Source: Amblyomma americanum
Lineage: Eukaryota > Arthropoda > Arachnida > Ixodida > Ixodidae
Assembly: GCF_052857255.1 (NCBI RefSeq)
Contig: NC_135506.1
Span: 75,783,056-75,847,055 of the forward strand
DNA: 64,000 nucleotides
Reading direction: 5' to 3'
How positions within the stretch are numbered: the stretch's first letter is position 1; each line of letters opens with the position of its first letter. The notes under the pieces were generated by a model, which had not been told where the DNA came from, did not search any database, and saw nothing but the letters and a program-made list of their open reading frames with translations. This document shows positions 10,523 through 19,521 of the stretch, piece by piece. Both the position numbers and the translations under genes were made by a program.

Positions 10523-12757
10523 TCATTGACCCTCCAAATGTGAGACCACGTCGCGAAGGTCGGGGTCGAGTCGCTGCCGCGCCGCCATATCGTCGGTACT
10601 TAGAGCTCCTAAGAAGATCTCATAGTCGTCATCCGTATCAGCAGGCGCGGATTCGACGGGGGCGTGGGAAAGGCAGTCAGCATCAGTGTGTCTGCGACCA
10701 GACTTATAGACGATCGTAGCATCGAATTCTTGCAGTCGAAGGGCCCACCGCGCAAGTCGGCCTGCAGGATTCCTTAGATTGGTCAGCCAGCACAGAGAGT
10801 GGTGGTCTGTGACCACCTGGAATGGGCGTCCATACAGATAGGGTCTGAACTTCGTGATCGCCCAAATTACTGCGAGGCATTCTTTTTCGGTGGTCGAGTA
10901 ATTGGTTTCCGCCTTGGACAAAACACGACTGGCGTATGCGATGACACGTTCGGCACCATTCTGGTGCTGGATCAGGACGGTCCCGATGCCCGTGTAACTA
11001 GCGTCAGTGTGTACCTCTGTCGCGGCGTCCTGATCAAAATGGCCTAGGACAGGGGAAGCCTGCAGGCGTCGTTTTAGATGGTCAAATGCAAGCTGTTCTT
11101 CACTGGACCACTGGAATGGGACGGACTCCTTCGTGAGGCGGATAAGCGGCGCGGCGATATCCGAAAAGTTGGGAACAAAGCGTCTGTAGTAAGCGCAGAG
11201 GCCCAGGAACCTCCGCACGGCGTCCTTGTCTGATGTCGTCGGGCAGGAAGCGACGGCTACTTTTTTGTCGGGATCAGGACGGACGCCCTTATGACTGACG
11301 ACGTGACCCAGAAATTTCAGTTCGTCATTGGCAAACTGGCACTTCGTAGGCTTGAGGGTGAGGCCGGCGTTTCTGATAGCCTGCAGGACTGCTTTTAGGC
11401 GAACAAGATGTTTATGAAACGTGCTGGAAAAAATGATATCATCAAGGTAGACAAGGCATGTTCGCCATTTGAGGCCGGTGAGCACGGTGTCCATAACGCG
11501 CTGGAAGGTCGCTGGAGCAGTACAGAGTCCGAAGCGAATCACCTTGAACTCATACAGTCCATCCGGGTTGATGAAAGTCGTCTTTTCTCTGTCGCGCTCA
11601 TCGAGTTCTATCTGCAAATACCCACTTTTAAGGTCGATGGATGAAAAGTAACGGACATGGCGCAGGTGGTCAAGCGCGTCATCGATGCGCGGAAGTGGAT
11701 ATACGTCCTTCTTCGTGACTGTGTTGAGGCGCCGGTAGTGAACACAAAAGCGAAGGGTGCCGTTTTTTTTCAGCACAAGCACCACCGGAGCAGCCCAAGG
11801 GCTGTGACATGGTGGGATAATGTCATCGGCCAACATTTCGCGCACTTGATGTATTCTTTCGCGTTCTTTTAACGAAACCCGATAAGGAGACTGACAAACA
11901 GGATGGCCAGCGTCCTCGGTAATTATTCCGTGCTTTGCTATTGGCATCTGGCGAACCCCGGCTGACATAGAAAAGCAGTCGTGGAACTCACCCAGCAGAG
12001 CGAGGAGCTCGTCTCTCTCCTGAGCAGAGAGTTGCGGGGCAATGCTGACACCTAAAGGAGGCACGGAGGGCTGAGGAGGGGGCGGAGAAGAAGGAGCCGC
12101 AGAGGGGGTCTCAGTATCGACAGGGGCGCTGAGGCGCTCGATGAGGCCGATTACTGTGCCCTTGGTGAGGTGCTGCGGAGCGCCGAATAAACTGGTGACG
12201 AGGACTTGGGCGCTTGCAGAGTAAAGCCGCGTGACACCTCTAGCAACACCAATGCTCCTGTCAAGAAGCAGCTGCACACTGCCTTCAGAAAGGACTTCGC
12301 CAGAGGCAACCGGTGCGGACTCGACCAGGAGAAACACGCTCGATTCAGGCGGCAAGGTGACGTGGTCCGCTAAGATGCGCGCCTCGGAGAACGTCGGCTC
12401 GGAGCTCGGCGGGTCAAGAGAAGGTTGACGAACGGGGAGGCGGCAGTCGGCGAGGTCGATAACAGCGCCGAACTCGCTCAGAAAATCCATACCGAGAATA
12501 ATATCTCTCGAGCAGCGCTGCAAGACGACGAAGGCAACGGGGCACGTGAGACCGTTAATCTCAACACGAGAAGTGCAGCGGCCGACTGGGGTGACGAGGT
12601 GGCCTCCGGCGGTTCGGATTTGTGGGCAATCCCACTGCGTGAGTACCTTGCGAAGGCGGCGGGACAGCTCCCCACTCGCAACGTAGTTTTCGGCGCCGGT
12701 GTCGACGAGGGCCGTCGTGGCGTGGCCGTCGATAAGTACGCGAAGATTATTGTACAC
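10523..12757 (-). CDS. pol: Ty3/gypsy Pol: protease, reverse transcriptase, RNase H
   Basis: An uninterrupted 744-codon frame. The aspartic protease lies at about residues 8-105, with TTALVDTGAENYV carrying the catalytic DTG and a later ILGMDFL. A proline-rich linker (about 220-240) is followed by the RT at about 280-480, with FSSIDLKSGY (first Asp), RFGLCTAPATFQ and CLVYLDDIIFS (YLDD-type active site). RNase H spans about 565-690, with EVHTDASYTGIG, TTEKECLAVIW and VVTDHHSL supplying acidic residues, then an HTDADCLSH motif. The first codon here is GTG, so the true upstream start is not in this frame; the N-terminus probably joins gag or was lost by a frameshift near 12.75 kb. This region may still be translatable, but the flanking gag and integrase are broken. 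Confidence 0.9.
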   Translation of the reverse strand: MYNNLRVLIDGHATTALVDTGAENYVASGELSRRLRKVLTQWDCPQIRTAGGHLVTPVGRCTSRVEINGLTCPVAFVVLQRCSRDIILGMDFLSEFGAVIDLADCRLPVRQPSLDPPSSEPTFSEARILADHVTLPPESSVFLLVESAPVASGEVLSEGSVQLLLDRSIGVARGVTRLYSASAQVLVTSLFGAPQHLTKGTVIGLIERLSAPVDTETPSAAPSSPPPPQPSVPPLGVSIAPQLSAQERDELLALLGEFHDCFSMSAGVRQMPIAKHGIITEDAGHPVCQSPYRVSLKERERIHQVREMLADDIIPPCHSPWAAPVVLVLKKNGTLRFCVHYRRLNTVTKKDVYPLPRIDDALDHLRHVRYFSSIDLKSGYLQIELDERDREKTTFINPDGLYEFKVIRFGLCTAPATFQRVMDTVLTGLKWRTCLVYLDDIIFSSTFHKHLVRLKAVLQAIRNAGLTLKPTKCQFANDELKFLGHVVSHKGVRPDPDKKVAVASCPTTSDKDAVRRFLGLCAYYRRFVPNFSDIAAPLIRLTKESVPFQWSSEEQLAFDHLKRRLQASPVLGHFDQDAATEVHTDASYTGIGTVLIQHQNGAERVIAYASRVLSKAETNYSTTEKECLAVIWAITKFRPYLYGRPFQVVTDHHSLCWLTNLRNPAGRLARWALRLQEFDATIVYKSGRRHTDADCLSHAPVESAPADTDDDYEIFLGALSTDDMAARQRLDPDLRDVVSHLEGQ

Positions 12758-12888
12758 CGGACGAGCAGAGGCGGTGAAAGCATCGGCGGATAGGTCGTCG
12801 TCGGTAGGTGAGGGGTAGCGGGACGTCGTTCGTGGAGGCTATTTCACAGATTCGGGGTCGGCAACGCCATTTCCAGGCGTCGCCGGGC

Positions 12889-14264
12889 TTAGTTTTCCCA
12901 ACGAGGAGAGGGGTTTCCGCGGCGGTCGCGAAGGGAATCCAGCCGGAGCGGCGGCGGCGAGCGAAACGCACGACGAGAAGGCCGCTCAGGTGGTGGGGAA
13001 TGGCGCAAAAATTCCTCAATTTCACGAGGCTCCTCGCCGTACTTTGGGCGGGGTGCATCTCGCCGGAATCCGCGAAGATCGAGCTCCCGATAAGGGCAGC
13101 GGCGATAGATGTGACCGGCCTCCCCACAGTGGAAACATAGCGGACGGTCATTGGCAGTCCTCCACGCGTCGGGTTTGCTTGATCCAAGCTGTTGGAAACG
13201 AAGGGTGTCGGCAGGCGCAGGAGGCTGTAGTGACTGTTGAGCAGGGGATGGGTGGTCGACCATTGGCGGCGAGGAGCGACGGACCACGGAGGCGTACGTC
13301 ACCGTGGGCTGTGCTGGAGGAGGGGTGACGGGGCAGCGAGGATGAAGTGCACGTTGCACTTCTTCTCGTACGACGTTTGTGAAGGGGGACGGAGATGCGC
13401 AATCGGTGGATGGCAAATACTTCCGAAGTTCCTCCTTGACAACTTCACGGATGACCTCGCGTAGGCGCATGGCATCGACAGGATAAGCCGCCGGGTGGTC
13501 AGCGAAAAGACTGGAACTGTTGGAAACTCCAGCAAGCCGACGATAATGATCGGCTCTGGCAGCCAGGGCACGCTCCATGTTAGTCGCCTCGGAGATAAAC
13601 TCGGCCACGGTTGTGGGAGGATCCCGAATGAGGCCGCCAAAAATGACGGACTTGACGCCCCGCATAAGAAAGCGCACCTTCTTTTCCTCGGTGGCTCGGA
13701 AGTCGGCTCGGGCACTCGCAACACGTCTTCGACGAAACTAGTGAAGTTTTCGTCGGGGCCCTGGAACATGGTTTGCAAGAGGTCCTCTGCGCGTTGGCGG
13801 CGATGCTGGTTTGCGAAATTGTTTCGCAGATGAGTCTTGCAGGTATCCTACGATGTAAGGGTGTGCTCGTGGTTCTCGTACCTGTGACGGGCAGTTCCCT
13901 CAAGACAGAGGCAATGTTCCGCAGTTCAGCCGTTGTGGCGGGCCACGCGTTCATAGTGTTGAAGCCAATCGTCGATGTCTTCGGAGGCTTTGCCACGGAA
14001 CGGGACAGCGGAACGTGGAGCGACGGCGAGGTAAACCACAGCAGGTGCGGGTGAACAATCGGTCTGCTGGCCTTGGCTCACGGTGGATCGAGCCATGTGC
14101 AGTGCTGGCACGGGCCTTGTGGTAATGTGCGGCAAGATGCCGAATTCGGGGATGAGTCTTTGACGTCGCCGGCTGGCATGGATCTCGTCCTCCTCAGCAG
14201 AGGGGTGGCGGCCTGGGCTGGGAATGGGACTCTGCGAAGCGGGAGGCACGGGATGACGTTGCAT
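12889..14264 (-). pseudogene. gag: Ty3/gypsy Gag, frameshifted
   Basis: The distal half (12889-13677) is open. It carries a helical segment (PPTTVAEFISEATNMERAL) and then a single zinc knuckle, CFHCGEAGHIYRRC, followed by an arginine/proline-rich tail; this is the nucleocapsid end. The proximal part is split: FRGKASEDIDDWLQHYERVA at about 13930-14000 is capsid-like, and FQGPDENFTSFVEDVLR in another frame near 13740-13780 continues the capsid region. At least two frame changes disrupt it. It lies directly inside the 5' LTR (14285-14479), as expected for gag. Confidence 0.75.
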
Positions 14265-14284
14265 AAGATGGCACCTCCATCAGA

Positions 14285-14479
14285 GTCACGGGTCGTCCAG
14301 AAGACGCGGGTCGAAGGCAGAATGGGGGACCAGGACCATAGGAGCAGGCGCCAGAGAAAGGCCAAGAGGTCGCGGCCGGGCTCACGAGCGAGTTCTGCCG
14401 AGCTTCTACCTCCTCACCGTCGATCGGCAGCCCGCTGGTTGAAGATGACATTAAGTGCAAAATCATAACACACACGACA
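14285..14479 (-). repeat. 5' LTR of the Ty3/gypsy element
   Basis: This direct repeat of 7984-8178 begins on the minus strand at 14479 with tgtcgtgtg. It would contain the promoter and polyadenylation signals of the element, which I did not resolve. Confidence 0.85.
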
Positions 14480-14805
14480 ATATTGGCTTTTGTGATCTGC
14501 AATGCTTGGCTAGTAGGAGAGCAAGCCATCGCTTATTTTGAGCAAACTTTGCATTTACATGCTTTTCTGCTCGTTCGTTACGATTTATAGACAGGATACA
14601 GAATGATAGGACATTCTTTATTATCGAACAACGTTTGGTTTTTCATTATTTTTTGCCCAAAAGTGGTAGTTCTCAGTCGGTAGCTCTCCGCCCTCTGATG
14701 CTTAGAGCGCCCATGGTGGTACAGGTGGACTCGAGGAAGCTCCATGCAAATTCCCATAGGCGGGGCTCCAGCTTTCCCTCTAGTTAATAGTAAGAAAAAC
14801 TATGG

Positions 14806-14884
14806 TCTGCGCCGTGGACGGAACGGGACATCTCAGTAACGCCCCCCCTCTGTTCATGAAAAAACGGACTGTCCCGCACATAGA
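14806..14884 (+). mobile_element. TIR element family copy C, right part
   Basis: The sequence tctgcgccgtgg...gtaacgcc...ctctgttcatgaaaaaa...ctgtccc matches copy A at about 22655-22725. It continues copy C from 7327, so copy B and everything inside it were inserted here. Similarity ends near 14884, where LINE ORF1 sequence begins. Confidence 0.65.
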
Positions 14885-16180
14885 GAGATGTGTGCGGATG
14901 CACCGGCGCCGCAAATCTGGCAATGTGCTGTCAGACAGTGATGCCGACACTATCGGCACGGCTGAGTCAGTTGCGGCGAGCAGCTCTGCCACCGTTCGGC
15001 GCCCGTCCACTCCGAACACGAGGCCCGAGCAGTGGTTCTGGGGGGCGGGCTCCCTCGCGCTTTCTGCCACTCCGAGGATGCGCGAGATGCCGAGCAGCTC
15101 GTACAGGGTGGCCGCACTCCCCGCGTCGACCGCCCCAACACCACGCCGGGTGTATACGCGGATAGCCAGGACGCCAGGCCGCGGTCCAAGCTCATCCGCC
15201 AGCTCCTCACCTTGTTCTCGCGAGAAGGCCGCGTCTCGCTGGGCTGGGCGAAAGAGGACGGTCCCGTGGACGTCGTTCGGGACCTGCACCGCGGTGGCAG
15301 CTTTGCGTCGCCGCTGGGCCCGCGGCGTGGCTTGCTTCCAAAGGATGAGGCTACTCGGTGCCTGCTGCTGGATGGGAGAGAGTGGGCCGCTAGCAGACAG
15401 TTCGGCTTCCCCGGCAGCGTCATCCCGCTGACCCATCGGTCCCGATCCAGAAGTTGGGAGTTTAACAGGCGCCCCGGCAGCCTGCGTGGAAGAGGGGCTG
15501 CCTTCCGGGCAGGTGGGTCCCTCTCCCCTCGCGCCCGCCAGGGCGAGGCTGAGCTAGGAGGGGGGTGTCATCACAATGAGGGCGTGGTGGTGGGGGGAGC
15601 AGCAATGCCAGTGGTTTTTCTGCTGGGGGCCCCCTGGAATGCGGTCCCGCCAGGGGACGAGGCGAGGCCACCTGCATCGCGCTTTGCCGCTCCACGTGGT
15701 TGCCTACAGCGGCCATGACCGCCATCGTTGTTTCCCGCTGATGGGGAAGGCGAGCGACGGCACTTGCGCTGAGTTGTTTCATCCACGGCCTCGTTCCCCA
15801 GGTCCGAGACCACGGCTGCACTCCCTGAGTCGGTCTCCTGGGCCCCGTGGATGGTAGTTGGGAGGCCTGCCGTCGCTGCCATGGCCGCAGGGAGTGCTGC
15901 AGCAGTGGAACAACGTGGTGGCTGCTGCCGGCTCGGTCCAGGGAGATGCAGAGTCTGCACCGACGCAACCGCTTGAGCCGGGGTCAGGCTGGCATGTTGC
16001 ACCTAGTGTTCCTGTATATAGGAACACTCGTTGCATCTCCTGTGTGGCGCGCTCCAGTGCCACCAGCCGCCTGGTCAGAGTGACGCGATCACAGGGCCGG
16101 GCGTTGAGGCTGATAGATCGTTGCATCTTCCTTAATGTGCTCGGTTCGCGGCTAACATGCCCGAGGTACGTGGGCTTCAT
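14885..16180 (-). pseudogene. LINE ORF1 (gag-like) fragment, GC-rich, truncated
   Basis: An ATG at 16180 starts a minus-strand frame with a heptad-like segment (RVTLTRRLVALERATQEM) that breaks after about 55 codons. Further left (15436-14885) another frame reads GTVLFRPAQRD, then ELGPRPGVLAIRVYTRRGVG and GLVFGVDGRRTVAELLAATD. These resemble ORF1 proteins of I/R1-like LINEs known to me, in which this RNA-binding region precedes zinc knuckles. The knuckles are absent because the sequence ends where copy C of the TIR element begins. Frameshifts separate the blocks. The GC content is far above the surroundings. The family comparison is from memory. Confidence 0.55.
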
Positions 16181-16199
16181 GATGGAGCCCCTCGACGCG

Positions 16200-16765
16200 A
16201 CGAAGGCTTAGGCGTAGCGGTAGAGTCCGAGCGCGCACGCTTCGCGGTCTCTCCCACCTGTCCGAGCGCACCGCTACCTGTGCTACGCGTTGGCCCTGCT
16301 TCGATCATTGGACCACGTGTTCCGCTTTCCCCGCCAGCCAGAGCTAACCGCGGCCACGTGGTGCACCCGTGTGGTCGTATTCTGCCCCTTCCGAGGCTCC
16401 CTTGTTTGTGTGTGTGCGTGGCTGTGCCTGTACTACACGCCGCCCCTGCGTTGGCCCCTGCCCCAAACATCGGACCACGTGCTCCGCTGTCATCGCCAGC
16501 CGCCCGGTCCTCTCTCGTCGAGCCGCCCGCTGCCACGTGGTGCACCCGCAAGGTCGTACTCTGCCCCTTCCGAGACTTCCTTGTTTGTGTGCGTGATTTG
16601 CGCTTGTGCTTCACGCCGCCCTGCTTCGAACATCGGACCACGTATTCCGCTGCCCTCGCCAGCCGCCCGGCCTTTCTAGCTGCCCGCTGCCACGAGGTGC
16701 ACGCGCGTGGGCATCTTTGCCCTTCCGAGGCTCCCTTGTTGCGGGTGTCTGCCCCTTCCTCAGGC
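16200..16765. repeat. Tandem repeat, three units of about 163 bp, with E-box motifs
   Basis: The phrase tcggaccacgtgttccgct (and variants) recurs near 16308, 16470 and 16635. Each unit also contains gccacgtggtgcacccg and ctgccccttccgaggctccc. The CACGTG motif is present twice in units one and two; both sites are mutated in unit three. The array lies just upstream of the ORF1 start at 16180 (minus strand), a position suited to a LINE 5' UTR with promoter monomers. Confidence 0.65.
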
Positions 16766-16769
16766 CATG

Positions 16770-18056
16770 GAGGATTCAGCTCCAACCAGCGATCCCAAGG
16801 CGTCCTATCCTGGCTATTGCCATCTCAAGGGCCATCAGTGCCGAGGACCTGGCTGAGGTGGTGGCCGACCAGTTCACCCCCTCCTGGCGGACCAGTCGCC
16901 AGCCCTGCCCAGTCCCTGCACCACTGCAGCCCTCCCCCCATCCCCAGATGTCCAGATGTACTGGTCGAAATCATGGCCACGTGCTATGCCGTTATCACGG
17001 CCCGCGAGGTGCGGGCAGTCTTGGACCGCCCGCGAAGGCGGACGGCTCCGGGGGCAGACAACAACAGTCACCAGATGCTTCGGGACCTGCACACCCCAGA
17101 GAGAGCCCGTCTCCTCGAGTCCTTCAACACCATCCGGGGCACGGCAACTCTCCCCGAGGACTGGCTGACGGCCGTGGTCGTACCCATCCTCAAGCCACGG
17201 AAATCCAGCCGCCTGCTGTCCTCCTACAGGCCAGTCTCCCTGACCTCAGCAGCCTGCAAGACCATGGAGGCAATCGCCCTGTCCCGCACTAGGGTCACTA
17301 ATTTCCTGCCCGAGCAGCTAACGGCCTTCAGAAGAGGCAGGTGCACTGCGGACTCCATCACCGACCTGGTCTCCACCCTGGGAGATGCCCGACACGATGG
17401 GGACGCTGTCATGCTGGTCCTGCTGGATGTACAGGCTGCCTTCGACACCCTCCCACACGTGTCATCCATGATGCCCTGAGCTGTCTGGGAGTTACTGGAC
17501 CTCTGGTGGCGTTTGTTCGAGCCTTCCTCCGGGGCCGCATTTTCCGGGTTCGTGTTTGCGGGCAACTAAGCTCCCCACGGCCCGTCGGAGCTGGGGTACC
17601 ACAAGGCTCAGAACTGAGCCCCTTCCTATTTAACCTGGCCATGACAGGACAGCCAGCCTCCCTCAGGTCCAGGTCCTCACGCCGGGTGTGGTGCTTCGTG
17701 CATGCAGACGACGTGGCGAAGGGCACACCCAGGTGAGGGTGAGGGGCACACCCAGGAGGATCCGCTCCATGCGAACATCCTTCCACAGGGCCTTGGATGC
17801 TGCACAGGCCTACGTGACGTCCATCGGCCTCATGGTATCGCCACCAAAGACGGAGGCACTGCTATACCACCCCAGAGTGCTCCGGGCACATATCACCACC
17901 CTGCGGCTCGGTGGGGATGGGCTCACTTGGCGGGACCAGGTGAAGTACCTCGGCCTGCAGATCAATCGGTGTCTCACCTGGCTTCCTGTGGTGAGGGCTC
18001 TCCTGCCTTGTCTACGACGGATCGGCCACGCAGTTCAGCAACTCCAGCATTCATGA
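16770..18056 (+). pseudogene. LINE reverse transcriptase fragment (plus strand)
   Basis: A linker block (AIAISRAISAEDLAEVVADQ, about 16810-16880) precedes RT sequence. REVRAVLDRPRRRTAPGAD is the start of the RT domain, followed by LLSSYRPVSLTSAACKTMEA, then VLLDVQAAFDTLPH carrying the first catalytic Asp and ending at a TGA at 17477. The next frame continues with GAGVPQGSELSPFLFNL and CFVHADDVA, where the usual aromatic-ADD active site reads HADD. A third frame ends with VKYLGLQINRCLTW near 17975. Endonuclease and C-terminus are missing. Codon use is very GC-rich. It runs opposite to the neighbouring ORF1, so the two belong to different insertions. Confidence 0.75.
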
Positions 18057-18062
18057 GCTGAA

Positions 18063-19521
18063 TCATGGGACAGATCGTCGGAAATAACGGCGAAGTTCCG
18101 AGTCGATTTTCTTGACGTGACTACGCAGGTAAACACGATGACTTGCTTTTTCTGCCAATGGTACGATTGTACTGCGTCTGGAAGCACAACTGTCCAGGTC
18201 TGGGGAAATCAAAATGCAGAACAATTGCACCTCTCTTGCAGCTGTGTTTTTCTTCAAGTATTGCTCTTGCTTGCACGGATCTAATATAGTTGTGGGGAAT
18301 CAATTTCATGGTCTTTATTAGAACTTCTCTCATAAATGATGAAGCGGTCAGAGTTTTTTTAACTAGCTCACCGTAATTCCATGAAGCAATCAACACCTTG
18401 TCCTCGCTGCTCTTTTCAAATTTCTCCAAAGTGAAAATGCCATTTTGTGGACAGTGCTCACATTTCCTGAGGAAACACGACGCAGTAGATTCCTGGCATA
18501 GCAGAGACTGCATATATTCGGGAGAAAGCGACTCTCCGGGCGCGTTCTGCATTCCCGCGAGGCACCACTGAAATTTTGCACAGCACACGCACACACTTGC
18601 CACTGTGCGAGCATTTCACCCCTTAGGACGCAAGGATATGAATTCTGTGAGGCCAACCTGGTAGGCGGGGTGAGCTTGCTTGTAGAGGCGGAATGCTTCT
18701 CGCAAGGGCCGCATCATGAAGCGTTTAGGCATCGATTCTTTCTCTCCCTTATTTTCGATTCTCACAACATCCTTTTTGTTCGTAGTCTGTCTAGAGCAAT
18801 CGAGTTCATCGATGGTGCAATATTCTAAAACGGTGGTTATGTCTTTCTGCTGTAGTCTGCATCTTATCTCTCCTGTGTTGACCATACGCCTTCTTCGTCC
18901 ACCATCTTCGATTTTTGGATAACGTATCTCGTTTCCTCTGGAATAACTTCTTGCACATATACTACGGTTAGGTTGCATGGTAGCAGTGTCAGCAGCTGGC
19001 AACGCTCTTGAAAGGACGCACACCTATTGTAGGCAGCATGTAGGTTGTCTTCCCAGCAGCTGCACAATTGCGCACATTTTTCTTCTGACGCACGCAAAGT
19101 TTCTGGGGTATTATATGCTGCCTGTATCCCCGATCGGATTTTCGTCAGCATAGCTCTTGCCACCTCTTCCTACTTGCGCTTTGCATAGGAAAGTCTGAGG
19201 CGTTTCTTTAGAGCGCTCGGTGGCTTTAAAGGCGAGATTTCGGGGGTAAGGTTGACACTGGAGTTTCAATTTTCTACAATTTCTTCCCCAGGGCGGAATT
19301 TTTCGAATGTTTCGGTTGATTCTGCCTGCATATCATCTATGTCTTCCTTGAACCGACAGTAGCAATTCTGACAGATGGAGTCACTTTCTCGTACTCGGAG
19401 AGCTTCTTCTGGAAGTAGGACTTTTTTGAGAGCAGCGATATTGAGTGTCTTTACACTGCGAAAATTACGTCCTTTTTCAATTCTCTGTTTGTGCCTTTTT
19501 GAGTGGTCGGCCCAAAACGTT
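18063..19521 (-). pseudogene. Decayed gene of an unidentified transposase-like family
   Basis: Minus-strand blocks, in order: CQNCYCRFKEDIDDM (a C-x2-C pair, about 19350-19395), QERCQLLTLLPCNL and VIPEETRYVIQKSKM (about 18900-19020), NKKDVVRIENKG and MPKRFMMRPLREAFRLYKQ (about 18700-18790), VGLTEFISLRPKG (about 18620-18655), a cysteine cluster (CEHCPQNG), and GAIVLHFDF (about 18190-18215). I recall the same block order in repetitive arthropod and cnidarian proteins of unknown superfamily, where an Asp in the last block could be catalytic in an RNase-H-like fold; that is inference. Several stops and frame changes break it. The N-terminal zinc-finger part continues beyond the LINE at 19531-21698. 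Confidence 0.5.

Larger units (their letters stand above)
7979..14484 (-). mobile_element. Ty3/gypsy LTR retrotransposon, complete but inactivated
   Basis: The element (7984-14479) has 195-bp LTRs, a purine-rich primer tract next to the 3' LTR, and gag, protease, RT, RNase H and integrase regions in Ty3/gypsy order on the minus strand. The 5-bp duplication atatt lies at 7979-7983 and 14480-14484, and copy A shows the single target (aatat at 22461-22465). The LTRs differ at roughly 15 of 195 positions by eye, so the insertion is not recent. gag and integrase are frameshifted; the PR-RT-RH block is open. A TIR element (8418-9488) interrupts the integrase end. I could not identify a convincing primer binding site next to the 5' LTR. 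Confidence 0.9.
7328..14805 (-). mobile_element. TIR element family copy B, interrupted by SINE and Ty3 element
   Basis: The segments 7328-7501, 7822-7983 and 14480-14805 together form one copy of the 0.68-kb element in reverse orientation relative to copy A. The left TIR is shortened (catagagttaaactagaggg); the right TIR (about 14770-14805) is near complete. The SINE at 7502-7821 and the Ty3 element at 7984-14479 account for the extra length. No coding sequence belongs to the element itself, so it is non-autonomous. It has inserted into copy C. Confidence 0.75.

Noticed and set aside
12425..12793. Plus-strand frame opposite pol and gag
   Set aside because: Shadow of the minus-strand Ty3 coding sequence.
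14802..15431. 209-codon plus-strand frame
   Set aside because: The minus strand carries the recognisable LINE ORF1 text; this is its complement in GC-rich sequence.
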